From the NCBI RefSeq assembly GCF_050003625.1, contig NC_134401.1, positions 96,264,852 to 96,328,851 of the forward strand: a DNA stretch of 64,000 nt. The letters are read 5' to 3'. Positions 37,961 through 50,574 of the stretch are shown in pieces (the first letter of the stretch is position 1; every line of letters begins with the position of its first letter). A program made the translations under genes and the position numbers. Source of the stretch: Haematobia irritans. Taxonomy: Eukaryota > Arthropoda > Insecta > Diptera > Muscidae. The notes below the pieces were generated by a model. That model made no database searches. It had not been told where the DNA came from and saw only the letters and a list, made by a program, of their open reading frames with translations.

Positions 37961-38620
37961 AGGATTTGGGTGGATTTTTCAATTTTTTGATGGTGGTCAC
38001 GAATTATCGTCCTTTTCGCTGTAGGACGCATATTTAAGGAGATATGGCCAAAATAAGTTTTTCATATAAAAATTTCAATTTTTTTAGGTTTTGGGTGGAT
38101 TTTTCAATTTTTTGAGGGTGGTCACGAATTATCGTCCTTTTCGCTCTAGGACGCTTAGTTTAGGAGATATGGCCAAAATAAGTTTTTCATATAAAAATTT
38201 CAATTTTTTTAGGATTTGGGTGGATTTTTCAATTTTTTGATGGTGGTCACGAATTATCGTCCTTTTCGCTCTAGGACGCATATTTAAGGAGATATGGCCA
38301 AAAGAAGTTTTTCATATAAAAATTTCATTTTTTTTTAGGTTTTGGGTGGATTTTTGAAATTTTTGATGGTGGTCACGAATTATCGTCCTTTTCGCTCTAG
38401 GACGCATATTTAAAGAGATATGGCCAAAAGAAGTTTTTCATATAAAAGTTTCAATTTTTTTAGGTTTTGGGTGGATTTTTGAATTTTTTGAGGGTGGTCA
38501 CGAATTATCGTCCTTTTCGCTCTAGGACGCATATTTAAGGAGATATGGCCAAAATAAGTTTTTCATATAAAAATTTCAAGTTTTTTAGGTTTTGGGTGGA
38601 TTTTTCAATTTTTTGAGGGT

Positions 38621-38650
38621 GGTCACGAATTTCGCTCTAGGACGCTTAGT
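38621..38650 (+). repeat. 10-bp shortened monomer
   Basis: ggtcacgaatttcgctctag lacks ten bases of the aattatcgtccttttcgc landmark, removing one arm of the inverted repeat. The break can be placed between short att/ttt matches. Private to this site. Confidence 0.85.
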
Positions 38651-38742
38651 TTAGGAGATATGGCCAAAATAAGTTTTTCATATAAAAATTTCATGTTTTT
38701 TAGGTTTTGGGTGGATTTTTGAATTTTTTGAGGGTGGTCACG

Positions 38743-38832
38743 AATTATCGTCCTTTTCGCTCTAGGACGCATATTTAAGGAGATATGGCCAAAAGAAGTT
38801 TTTCATATAAAAATTTCATGAAAATGGTCACG
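38743..38832 (+). repeat. 90-bp truncated monomer
   Basis: After aaaatttcatg the text jumps to aaaatggtcacg, so most of the T-rich second half is missing (35 bases net). Adjacent landmarks are at 38,743 and 38,833. Together with the two shortened monomers just upstream, this makes a cluster of lesions within 1 kb. Confidence 0.88.
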
Positions 38833-39120
38833 AATTATCGTCCTTTTCGCTGTAGGACGCATATTTAAGGAGATATGGCCAAAAGAAGTTTTTCATATAA
38901 AAATTTCAATTTTGTTAGGTTTTGGGTGGATTTTTGAATTTTTTGGGGGTGGTCACGAATTATCGTCCTTTTCGCTATAGGACGCATATTTAAGGAGATA
39001 TGGCCAAAAGAAGTTTTTCATATAAAAATTTAAATTTTTTTAGGTTATGGGTGGATTTTTCAATTTTTTGAGGGTGGTCACGAATTATCGTCCTTTTCGC
39101 TCTAGGACGCATATTTAAGG

Positions 39121-39240
39121 AGATATGGCCAAAAGAAGTTTTTCAAATAAAAATTTCATTTTTTTTTTTTTGGGATTTGGGTGGATTTTCAATTTTTTGA
39201 TTGTGGTTACAAATTATCGTCCTTTTCGCTGTAGAACGCA
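39121..39240 (+). repeat. Monomer with expanded T run
   Basis: The T run after ttca is 13 bases long, against the usual 7, and is followed by gggatttggg. Other expanded runs (10 to 11 T) are near 19,650, 24,070 and its copies. Length change of this run is the commonest indel in the array. Confidence 0.85.
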
Positions 39241-42159
39241 TATTTAAAGAGATATGGCCAAAAGAAGTTTTTCATATAAAAATTTCAATTTTTTTAGGTT
39301 TTGGGTGGATTTTTGAATTTTTTGAGGGTGGTCACGAATTATCGTCCTTTGCGCTATAGGACGCATATTTAAGGAGATATGGCCAAAAGAAGTTTTTCAT
39401 ATACAAATTTCAATTGTTTTAGGTTTTGGGTGGATTTTTCAATTTTTTGAGGGTGGTCACGAATTATCGTCCTTTTCGCTCTAGGACGCTTATTTAAAGA
39501 GATATGGCCAAAAGAAGTTTTTCATATAAAAATTTCAATTTTTTTAGGTTTTGGGTGGATTTTTCAATTTTTTGAGGGTGGTCACGAATTATCGTCCTTT
39601 TCGCTCTAGGACGCTTAGTTTAGGAGATAGGGCCAAAAGAAGTTTTTCATATAAAAAATTCAATTTTTTTGGGATTTGGGTGGATTTTTCAATTTTTTGA
39701 TTGTGGTCACAAATTATCGTCCTTTTCGCTCTAGGACGCATATTTAAGGAGATATGGCCAAAAGAAGTTTTTCATATAAAAATTTCAATTTTTTTAGGTT
39801 TTGGCTGGATTTTTGAATTTTTTGAGGGTGGTCACGAATTATCGTCCTTTTCGCTGTAGGACGCATATTTAAGGAGATATGGCCAAAAGAAGTTTTTCAT
39901 ATATAAATTTCAATTTTTTTAGGATTTGGGTGGATTTTTCAATTTTTTGAGGGTGGTCACGAATTATCGTCCTTTTCGCTCTAGGACGCATATTTAAGGA
40001 GATATGGCCAAAAGAAGTTTTTCATATAAAAATTTAAATTTTTTTAGGTTATGGGTGGATTTTTCAATTTTTTGAGGGTGGTCACGAATTATCGCCCTTT
40101 TCGCTCTAGGACGCATATTTAAGGAGATATGGCCAAAAGAAGTTTTTCGTATAAAAATTTCAATTTTTTTAGGTTTTGGGTGGATTTTGCAATTTTTTGA
40201 GGGTGGTCACGAATTATCGTCCTTTGCGCTCTAGGACGTATATTTAAGGAGATATGGCCAAAATACGTTTTTCATATAAAAACTTCAATTTTTTAGGTTT
40301 TGGGTGGATTTTGCAATTTTTTGAGGGTGGTCACGAATTATCGTCCTTTTCGCTCTAGGACGCATATTTAAGGAGATAGGGCCAAAAGAAGTTTTTCATA
40401 TAAAAATTTAAATTTTTTTAGGTTTTGGGTGGATTTTTAAATTTTTTGAGGGTGGTCACGAATTATCGTCCTTTTCGCTCTAGGACGCATATTTAAGGAG
40501 ATATGGTCAAAAGAAGGTTTTCATACAAAAATTTAAATTTTTTTAGGATTTGGGTGGATTTTTCAATTGAGGGTGGTCACGAATTATCGTCCTTTGCGCT
40601 CTAGGACGCATATTTAAGGAGATATGGCCAAAAGAAGTTTTTCATATAAAAATTTAAATTTTTTTAGGTTATAGGTGGATTTTTCAATTTTTTGAGGGTG
40701 GTCACGAATTATCGTCCTTTTCGCTTTAGGACGCATATTTCAGGAGATATGGCCAAAAGAAGTTTTTCATATAAAAATTTCAATTTTTTTAGGATTTGGG
40801 TGGATTTTTCAATTTTTTGAGGGTAGTCACGAATTATCGTCCTTTTCGCTCTAGGACGCTTAGTTTAGGAGATATGGCCAAAATAAGTTTTTCATATTAA
40901 AATTTCATTTTTTTTAGGTTTTGGGTGGATTTTTGAATTTTTTGAGGGTGATCACGAATTATCGTCCTTTTCGCTCTAGGACGCATATTTAAGGAGATAT
41001 GGCCAAAAGAAGTTTTTCATATAAAAATTTCCATTTTTTAGGTTTTGGGTGGATTTTTGAATTTTTTGAGGGTGGTCACGAATTATCGTCCGTTTCGCTC
41101 TAGGACGCATATTTAAGGAGATATGGCCAAAAGAAGTTTTTCATATAAAAATTTCAATTTTTTTTTGGTTTTGGGTGGATTTTTGAATTTTTTGTGGGTG
41201 GTCCCGAATTATCGTCCTTTGCGCTATAGGACGCATATTTAAGGAGATATGGCCAAAAGAAGTTTTTCATATAAAAATTTAAATTTTTTTGGGATTTGGG
41301 TGGATTTTTCAATTTTTTGATTGTGGTCACAAATTATCGTCCTTTTCGCTCTAGGACGCATATTTAAGGAGATATGGCCAAAAGAAGTTTTTCATATAAA
41401 AATTTAAATTTTTTGGGATTTGGGTGGATTTTTCAATTTTTTGATTGTGGTCACAAATTATCGTCCATTTCGCTCTAGGACGCATATGTAAGGAGATATG
41501 GCCAAAATAAGTTTTTCATATAAAAATTTCAATTTTTTTGGGATTTGGGTGGATTTTTCAATTTTTTGATGGTGGTCACGAATTATCGTCCTTTTCGCTC
41601 TAGGACGCATATTTAAGGAGATATGGCCAAAAGAAGTTTTTCATATAAAAATTTCATTTTTTTAGGTTTTGGGTGGATTTTTCAATTTTTTGATGGTGGT
41701 CACGAATTATCGTCCTTTTCGCTCTAGGACGCATATTTAAAGAGTATGGCCAAAAGTAATTTTTAATATAAAAATTTAAATTTTTTTAGGTTTTGGGTGG
41801 ATTTTTCAATTTTTTGATGGTGGTCACGAATTATCGTCCTTTTCGCTCTAGGACGCATATTTAAAGAGTATGGCCAAAAGAAGTTTTCAATATAAAAATT
41901 TAAATTTTTTTAGGTTTTGGGTGGATTTTGGAATTTTTTGAGGGTGGTCACGAATTATCGTCCTTTTCGCTCTAGGACGCATATTTAAGGAGATATGGCC
42001 AAAATAAGTTTTTCATATAAAAATTTAATTTTTTTTAGGTTTTGGGTGGATTTTTGAATTTTTTGAGGGTGGTCACGAATTATCGTCCTTTTCGCTCTAG
42101 GACGCATATTTAAGGAGATATGGCCAAAAGAAGTTTTTCATATAAAAATTTCAATTTTT

Positions 42160-44000
42160 TTAGGTTTTGGGTGGATTTTTGAATATTTTGAGGGTGGTCA
42201 CGAATTATCGTCCTTTTCGCTCTAGGACGCATATTTCAGGAGATATGGCCAAAAGAAGTTTTTCATATAAAAATTTCATTTTTTTAGGTTTTGGGTGGAT
42301 TTTTGAATTTTTTGAAGGTGGTCACGAATTATCGTCCTTTTCGCTCTAGGACGCATATTTAAGGAGATATGGCCAAAAGAAGTTTTTCATATAAAAATTT
42401 CATTTTTTGTAGGTTTTGGGTGGATTTTTGAATTTTTTGAGGGTGGTCACGAATTATAGTCCTTTTCGCTCTAGGACGCATATTTAAGGAGATATGGCCA
42501 AAAGAAGTTTTTCATATAAAAATTTCAATTTTTTTAGGATTTGGGTGGATTTTTGAATTTTTTGAGGGTGGTCACGAATTATAGTCCTTTTCGCTCTAGG
42601 ACGCATATTTAAGGAGATATGGCCAAAAGAAGTTTTCAATATAAAAGTTTCAATTTTTTTAGGTTTTGGGTGGATTTTGGAATTTTTTGATGGTGGTCAC
42701 GAATTATCGTCCTTTTCGCTCTAGGACGCATATTTCAGGAGATATGGCCAAAAGAAGTTTTTCATATAAAAATTTCATTTTTTTAGGTTTTGGGTGGATT
42801 TTTGAATTTTTTGAAGGTGGTCACGAATTATCGTCCTTTTCGCTCTAGGACGCATATTTAAGGAGATATGGCCAAAAGAAGTTTTTCATATAAAAATTTC
42901 ATTTTTTGTAGGTTTTGGGTGGATTTTTGAATTTTTTGAGGGTGGTCACGAATTATAGTCCTTTTCGCTCTAGGACGCATATTTAAGGAGATATGGCCAA
43001 AAGAAGTTTTTCATATAAAAATTTCAATTTTTTTAGGTTTTGGGTGGATTTTTGAATTTTTTGAGGGTGGTCACGAATTATCGTCCTTTGCGCTATAGGA
43101 CGCATATTTAAGGAGATATGGCCAAAAGAAGTTTTTCATATAAAAATTTAAATTTTTTTAGGTTATGGGTGGATTTTTCAATTTTTTGAGGGTGGTCACG
43201 AATTATCGTCCTTTTCGCTCTAGGACGCATATTTAAGGAGATATGGCCAAAAGAAGTTTTTCATATAAAAATTTCAATTTTTTTAGGATTTGGGTGGATT
43301 TTTGAATTTTTTGAGGGTGGTCACGAATTATAGTCCTTTTCGCTCTAGGACGCATATTTAAGGAGATATGGCCAAAAGAAGTTTTCAATATAAAAGTTTC
43401 AATTTTTTTAGGTTTTGGGTGGATTTTGGAATTTTTTGAGGGTGGTCACGAATTATCGTCCTTTTCGCTCTAGGACGCATATTTAAGGAGATATGGCCAA
43501 AATAAGTTTTTCATATAAAAATTTCAATTTTTTTAGGTTTTGGGTGGATTTTTCAATTTTTTTAGGGTGGTCACGAATTATCGTCCTTTTCGCTCTAGGA
43601 CGCTTAGTTTAGGAAATATGGCCAAAATAAGTTTTTCATATAAAAATTTAATTTTTTTTAGGATTTGGGTGGATTTTTCAATTTTTTGATGGTGGTCAAG
43701 AATTATCGTCCTTTTCGCTCTAGAACGCATATTTAAGGAGATATGGCCAAAAGAAGTTTTTCATATAAAAATTTCATTTTTTTAGTTTTTGGGTGGATTT
43801 TTGAATTTTTTGAAGGTGGTCACGAATTATCGTCCTTTTCGCTCTAGGACGCATATTTAAGGAGATATGGCCAAAAGAAGTTTTTCATATAAAAATTTCA
43901 ATTTTTGTAGGTTTTGGGTGGATTTTTGAATTTTTTGAGGGTGGTCACGAATTATAGTCCTTTTCGCTCTAGGACGCATATTTAAGGAGATATGGCCAAA
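42160..44000 (+). repeat. Local cluster of aattatagtcc monomers with 499/749-bp duplications
   Basis: Five monomers starting at 42,452, 42,577, 42,951, 43,326 and 43,950 read tatagtcc where others read tatcgtcc, a change I saw nowhere else. Blocks near 42.17-42.57 and 42.67-43.07 kb match at a 499-bp offset, and the rare agttttcaatataaaagttt monomer at 42,631 recurs at 43,380 (offset 749). Confidence 0.88.
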
Positions 44001-47000
44001 AAAAGTTTTTCATATAAAAATTTCAATTTTTTTAGGTTTTGGGTGGATTTTGCAATTTTTTGAGGGTGGTCACGAATTATCGTCCTTTTCGCTCTAGGAC
44101 GCATATTTAAGGAGATATGGCCAAAATAAGTTTTTCATATAAAAACTTCAATATTTTTAGGATTTGGGTGGATTTTTCAATTTTTTGATGGTGGTCACAA
44201 ATTATCGTCCTTTTCGCTCTAGGACGCATATTTAAGGAGATATGGCCAAAAGAAGTTTTTCATATAAAAATTTAAATTTTTTAGGTTTTGGGTGGATTTT
44301 TCAATTTTTTGAGGGTGGTCACGAATTATCGTCCTTTTCGCTCTAGGACGCATATTTAAGGAGATATGGCCAAAAGAAGTTTTTCATATAAAAATTTCAT
44401 TTTTTTAGGTTTTGGGTGGATTTTTGAATTGAGGGTGATGACGAATTATCGTCCTTTGCGCTCTAGGACGCATATTTAAGGAGATATGGCCAAAAGAAGT
44501 TTTTCATATAAAAATTTAAATTTTTTTAGGTTATGGGTGGATTTTTCAATTTTTTGAGGGTGGTCACGAATTATCGTCCTTTTCGCTGTAGGACGCATAT
44601 TTAAGGAGATATGGCCAAAAGAAGTTTTTCATATAAAAATTTCAATTTTTTTAGGTTTTGGGTGGATTTTTGAATTTTTTGAGGGTGGTCACGAATTATC
44701 GTCCTTTTCGCTCTAGGACGCTTAGTTTAGGAGATATGGCCAAAATAAGTTTTTCATATAAAAATTTCAATTTTTTTAGGATTTGGGTGGATTTTTCAAT
44801 TTTTTGATGGTGGTCACGAATTATCGTCCTTTTCGCTCTAGGACCTATATTTAAAGAGATATGGCCAAAAGAAGTTTTTCATATAAAAATTTCAATTTTT
44901 TTAGGTTTTGGGTGGATTTTTGAATTTTTTGAGGGTGGTCACGAATTATCGTCCTTTTCGCTGTAGGACGCATATTTAAGGAGATATGGCCAAAAGAAGT
45001 TTTTCATATAAAAATTTCAATTTTTTTAGGTTTTGGGTAGATTTTTGAATTTTTTGAGGGTGGTCACGAGTTATCGTCCTTTGCGCTCTAGGACGCATAT
45101 TTAAGGAGATATGGCCAAAAGAAGTTTTTCATATAAAAATTTAAATTTTTTAGGTTATGGGTGGATTTTTCAATTTTTTGAGGGTGGTCACGAATTATCG
45201 TCCTTTTCGCTCTAGGACGCATATTTAAGGAGATATGGCCAAAAGAAGTTTTTCATATAAAAATTTAAATTTTTTAAGATTATGGGTGGATTTTTCAATT
45301 TTTTGAGGGTGGTCTCGAATTATCGTCCTTTTCGCTCTAGGACGCATATTTAAGGAGATATGGCCAAAAGTAGTTTTTCATATAAAAATTTCAATTTTTT
45401 TAGGTTTTGGGTGGATTTTTGAATTTTTTGAGGGTGGTCACGAATTATCGTCCTTTGCGCTATAGGACGCATATTTAAGGAGATATGGCCAAAAGAAGTT
45501 TTTCATATAAAAATTTAAATTTTTTTAGGTTATGGGTGGATTTTTCAATTTTTTGAGGGTGATCACGAATTATCGTCCTTTTCGCTCTAGGACGCTTAGT
45601 TTAGGAGATATGGCCAAAAGAAGTTTTTCATATAAAAATTTAAATTTTTTTAGGTTATGGGTGGATTTTTCAATTTTTTGAGGGTGGTCACGAATTATCG
45701 TCCTTTTCGCTCTAGGACGCATATTTAAGGAGATATGGCCAAAAGAAGTTTTTCATATAAAAATTTCAATTTTTTTAGGTTTTGGGTGGATTTTTGAATT
45801 TTTTGAGGGTGGTCACGAATTATCGTCCTTTTCGCTCTAGGACGCTTAGTTTAGGAGATATGGCCAAAAGAAGTTTTTCATATAAAAATTTAAATTTTTT
45901 AGGTTATGGGTGGATTTTTCAATTTTTTGAGGGTGGTCACGAATTATCGTCCTTTTCGCTCTAGGACGCATATTTAAAGAGATATGGCCAAAAGAAGTTT
46001 TTCATATAAAAATTTCAATTTTTTTAGGTTTTGGGTGGATTTTTGAATTTTTTGAGGGTGGTCACGAATTATCGTCCTTTTCGCTCTAGGACGCTTAGTT
46101 TAGGAGATATGGCCAAAAGAAGTTTTTCATATAAAAATTTAAATTTTTTAGGTTTTGGGTGGATTTTTGAATTTTTTGAGGGTGGTCACGAATTATCGTC
46201 CTTTGCGCTATAGGACGCATATTTAAGGAGATATGGCCAAAAGAAGTTTTTCATACAAAAATTTAAATTTTTTTAGGTTATGGGTGGATTTTTCAATTTT
46301 TTGAGGGTGGTCACGAATTATCGTCCTTTTCGCTCTAGGACGCATATTTAAGGAGATATGGCCAAAAGAAGTTTTTCATATAAAAATTTAAATTTTTTTA
46401 GGTTTTGGGTGGATTTTTGAATTTTTTGAGGGTGGTCACGAATTATCGTCCTTTTCGCTCTAGGACGCTTAGTTTAGGAGATATGGCCAAAAGAAGTTTT
46501 TCATATAAAAATTTAAATTTTTTAGGTTATGGGTGGATTTTTCAATTTTTTGAGGGTGGTCACGAATTATCGTCCTTTTCGCTGTAGGACGCATATTTAA
46601 GGAGATATGGCCAAAAGAAGTTTTTCATATAAAAATTTCAATTTTTTTAGATTTTGGGTGGATTTTTGAATTTTTTGAGGGTGGTTACGAATTATCGTCC
46701 TTTGCGCTATAGGACGCATATTTAAGGAGATATGGCCAAAAGAAGTTTTTCATATAAAAATTTAAATTTTTTTAGGTTATGGGTGGATTTTTCAATTTTT
46801 TGAGGGTGGTCACGAATTATCGTCCTTTTCGCTCTAGGACGCATATTTAAGGAGATATGGCCAAAAGAAGTTTTTCATATAAAAATTTCAATTTTTTTGG
46901 GATTTGGGTGGATTTTTCAATTTTTTGATTGTGGTCACAAATTATCGTCCTTTTCGCTCTAGGACGCATATTTAAGGAGATATGGCCAAAAGAAGTTTTT

Positions 47001-47510
47001 CATATAAAAATTTCAATTTTTTTAGGTTTTGGGTGGATTTTTGAATTTTTTGAGGGTGGTCACGAATTATCGTCCTTTTCGCTGTAGGACGCATATTTAA
47101 GGAGATATGGCCAAAAGAAGTTTTTCATATAAAAATTTCAATTTTTTTAGGTTTTGGGTGGATTTTTCATTTTTTTGAGAGTGGTCACGAATTATCGTCC
47201 TTTTCGCTCTAGGACGCATATTTAAGGAGATATGGCCAAAAGAAGTTTTTCATATAAAAATTTCAATTTTTTTGGGATTTGGGTGGATTTTTCAATTTTT
47301 TGAGGGTGGTCACGAATTATCGTCCTTTTCGCTCTAGGACGCATATTTAAGGAGATATGGCCAAAAGAAGTTTTTCATATAAAAATTTCAATTTTTTTGG
47401 GATTTGGGTGGATTTTTAAATTTTTTGATTGTGGTCACAAATTATCGTCCTTTTCGCTCTAGGACGCATATTTAAGGAGATATGGCCAAAAGAAGTTTTT
47501 CATATTAAAA
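44000..47510. repeat. Mixed stretch with dimer-like order at 45.6-46.6 kb
   Basis: Between about 45.59 and 46.60 kb, gcttagtttagg monomers followed by aaaagaag and taaat alternate with gcatattt monomers. The same frames recur 249 and 374 bp apart, so dimers and trimers are the local unit. Elsewhere the order is irregular, with a few gggatttggg/gattgtgg copies and a four-base deletion near 44,425. Only satellite is seen. Confidence 0.8.
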
Positions 47511-47514
47511 TTTC

Positions 47515-48812
47515 AATTTTTTTAGGTTTTGGGTGGATTTTTGAATTTTTTGAGGGTGGTCACGAATTATCGTCCTTTTCGCTCTAGGACGCATATTTAA
47601 AGAGATATGGCCAAAAGAAGTTTTTCATATAAAAATTTCAATTTTTTTAGGTTTTGGGTGGATTTTTGAATTTTTTGAGGGTGGTCACGAATTATCGTCC
47701 TTTTCGCTCTAGGACGCTTAGTTTAGGAGATATGGCCAAAAGAAGTTTTTCATATAAAAATTTAAAATTTTTTAGGTTATGGGTGGATTTTTCAATTTTT
47801 TGAGGGTGGTCACGAATTATCGTCCTTTTCGCTCTAGGACGCATATTTAAAGAGATATGGCCAAAGGAAGTTTTTCATATAAAAATTTCAATTTTTTTAG
47901 GTTTTGGGTGGATTTTTGAATTTTTTGAGGGTGGTCACGAATTATCGTCCTTTTCGCTCTAGGACGCATATTTAAGGAGATATGGCCAAAAGAAGTTTTT
48001 CATATAAAAATTTCAATTTTTTTAGGTTTTGGGTGGATTTTTGAATTTTTTGAGGGTGGTCACGAATTATCGTCCTTTTCGCTGTAGGACGCATATTTAA
48101 GGAGATATGGCCAAAAGAAGTTTTTCATATAAAAATTTAAATTTTTTTAGGTTTTGGGTGGATTTTTCATTTTTTTGAGGGTGGTCACGAATTATCGTCC
48201 TTTTCGCTCTAGGACGCTTAGTTTAGGAGATATGGCCAAAATAAGTTTTTCATATAAAAATTTCAATTTTTTTAGGATTTGGATGGACTTTTCAATTTTT
48301 TGATGGTGGTCACGAATTATCGTCCTTTTCGCTCTAGGACGCTTAGTTTAGGAGATATGGCCAAAAGAAGTGTTTCATATAAAAATTTCAATTTTTTTAG
48401 GATTTGGGTGGATTTTTGAATTTTTTGAGGGTGGTCACGAATTATCGTCCTTTTCGCTCTAGGACGCTTAGTTTAGGAGATATGGCCAAAAGAAGTTTTT
48501 CATATAAAAATTTAAATTTTTTTAGGTTATGGGTGGATTTTTGAATTTTTTGAGGGTGGTCACGAATTATCGTCCTTTTCGCTCTAGGACGCATATTTAA
48601 GGAGATATGGCCAAAATAAGTTTTTCATATAAAAATTTCAATTTTTTAGGTTTTGGGTGGATTTTTCAATTTTTTGAGGGTGGTCACGAATTATCGTCCT
48701 TTTCGCTCTAGGACGCTTAGTTTAGGAGATATGGCCAAAATAAGTTTTTCATATAAAAATTTCAATTTTTTTAGGATTTTTTCATATAAAAATTTAAAAT
48801 TTTTTAGGTTTT
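47515..48812 (+). repeat. Duplication C, copy 1 (offset 5,803 bp)
   Basis: Matches 53,318-54,615 at a constant offset. Shared markers: taaaattttttagg near 47,762, caaaggaag near 47,863, tttggatggactttt near 48,279, agtgtttcat near 48,369, and the 158-bp monomer. It ends where this copy reads aggttttggg and the other aggttatggg. Confidence 0.87.
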
Positions 48813-49485
48813 GGGTGGATTTTTGAATTTTTTGAGGGTGGTCACGAATTATCGTCCTTTTCGCTGTAGGACGCATATTTAAGGAGATATGGCCAAAAGA
48901 AGTTTTTCATATAAAAATTTAAATTTTTTTAGGTTTTGGGTGGATTTTTCATTTTTTTGAGGGTGGTCACGAATTATCGTCCTTTTCGCTCTAGGACGCT
49001 TAGTTTAGGAGATATGGCCAAAATAAGTTTTTCATATAAAAATTTCAATTTTTTTAGGATTTGGATGGACTTTTCAATTTTTTGATGGTGGTCACGAATT
49101 ATCGTCCTTTTCGCTCTAGGACGCTTAGTTTAGGAGATATGGCCAAAAGAAGTGTTTCATATAAAAATTTCAATTTTTTTAGGATTTGGGTGGATTTTTG
49201 AATTTTTTGAGGGTGGTCACGAATTATCGTCCTTTTCGCTGTAGGACGCATATTTAAGGAGATATGGCCAAAAGAAGTTTTTCATATAAAAATTTAAATT
49301 TTTTTAGGTTATGGGTGGATTTTTGAATTTTTTGAGGGTGGTCACGAATTATCGTCCTTTTCGCTCTAGGACGCATATTTAAGGAGATATGGCCAAAATA
49401 AGTTTTTCATATAAAAATTTCAATTTTTTAGGTTTTGGGTGGATTTTTCAATTTTTTGAGGGTGGTCACGAATTATCGTCCTTTT
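48430..49485 (+). repeat. Duplication D, copy 1 (offset 3,404 bp)
   Basis: Matches 51,834-52,889. It includes the 158-bp monomer, a tttggatggactttt monomer (49,063 and 52,467) and agtgtttcat. One internal monomer differs in type (cgctgt with gcatattt here, cgctct with gcttagttt there), and there is one change in gagggtgg, so the copies are not fresh. Confidence 0.85.
48689..48846 (+). repeat. 158-bp monomer with 33-bp internal duplication
   Basis: The catataaaaattt...agg segment occurs twice: after ttttttaggatttt the text returns to ttcatataaaaattt before going on to aggttttggg. Flanking landmarks are 158 bp apart. The second segment has the taaaatttttt variant, so the extra piece came from a different monomer type. 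Copies are at 52,093-52,250 and 54,492-54,649. Confidence 0.93.
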
Positions 49486-49499
49486 CGCTGTAGGACGCA

Positions 49500-50421
49500 T
49501 ATTTAAGGAGATATGGCCAAAAGAAGTTTTTCATATAAAAATTTCAATTTTTTTAGGTTATGGGTGGATTTTTGAATTTTTTGAGGGTGGTCACGAATTA
49601 TCGTCCTTTTCGCTCTAGGACGCATATTTAAGGAGATATGGCCAAAATAAGTTTTTCATATAAAAATTTCAATTTTTTAGGTTTTGGGTGGATTTTTCAA
49701 TTTTTTGAGGGTGGTCACGAATTATCGTCCTTTTCGCTGTAGGACGCATATTTAAGGAGATATGGCCAAAAGAAGTTTTTCATATAAAAATTTCAATTTT
49801 TTTAGATTTTGTGTGGATTTTTGAATTTTTTGAGGGTGGTTACGAATTATCGTCCTTTGCGCTATAGGACGCATATTTAAGGAGATATGGCCAAAAGAAG
49901 TTTTTCATATAAAAATTTCAATTTTTTTAGATTTTGTGTGGATTTTTGAATTTTTTGAGGGTGGTTACGAATTATCGTCCTTTGCGCTATAGGACGCATA
50001 TTTAAGGAGATATGGCCAAAAGAAGTTTTTCATATAAAAATTTAAATTTTTTTAGGTTATGGGTGGATTTTTCAATTTTGTTGAGGGTGGTCACGAATTA
50101 TCGTCCTTTTCGCTCTAGGACGCATATTTAAGGAGATATGGCCAAAAGAAGTTTTTCATATAAAAATTTCAATTTTTTTGGGATTTGGGTGGATTTTTCA
50201 ATTTTTTGAGGGTGGTCACGAATTATCGTCCTTTTCGCTCTAGGACGCATATTTAAGGAGATATGGCCAAAAGAAGTTTTTCATATAAAAATTTCATTTT
50301 TTTTTAAGGTTTTGGGCGGATTTTTGAATTTTTTGAGGGTGGTCACGAATTATCGTCCTTTTCGCTCTAGGACGCATATTTAAGGAGATATGGCCAAAAG
50401 AAGTTTTTCATATAAAAATTT
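49500..50421 (+). repeat. Duplication F, copy 1 (offset 5,679 bp)
   Basis: Matches 55,179-56,100. Markers: two successive ttagattttgtgtgg monomers with gttacg, a caattttgttgagg monomer near 50,075, gggatttggg, and a ttttttttaagg monomer reading gggcggattt. The copies part near 50,421, where this one has taatttttttttt. Confidence 0.87.
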
Positions 50422-50574
50422 AATTTTTTTTTTAGGTTTTGGGTGGATTTTTGAATTTTTTGAGGGTGGTCACGAATTATCGTCCTTTGCGCTCTAGGAC
50501 GCATATTTAAGGAGATATGGCCAAAATAAGTTTTTCATATAAAAATTTAAATTTTTTTAGGTTATGGGTGGATT

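Larger units (their letters stand above)
33077..42160. repeat. Diverse stretch with many private variants and short monomers
   Basis: From here the array lacks the catatgaaaa and taaagagatatggtc variants common to the left, and shows new ones: taaagagatatggcc, gattgtggtcac, gggatttggg, and agttttcaatataaa near 41.9 kb. Higher-order order is weak; I found no long duplicated block here. Several monomers have private indels. Only satellite sequence is present. Confidence 0.85.
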
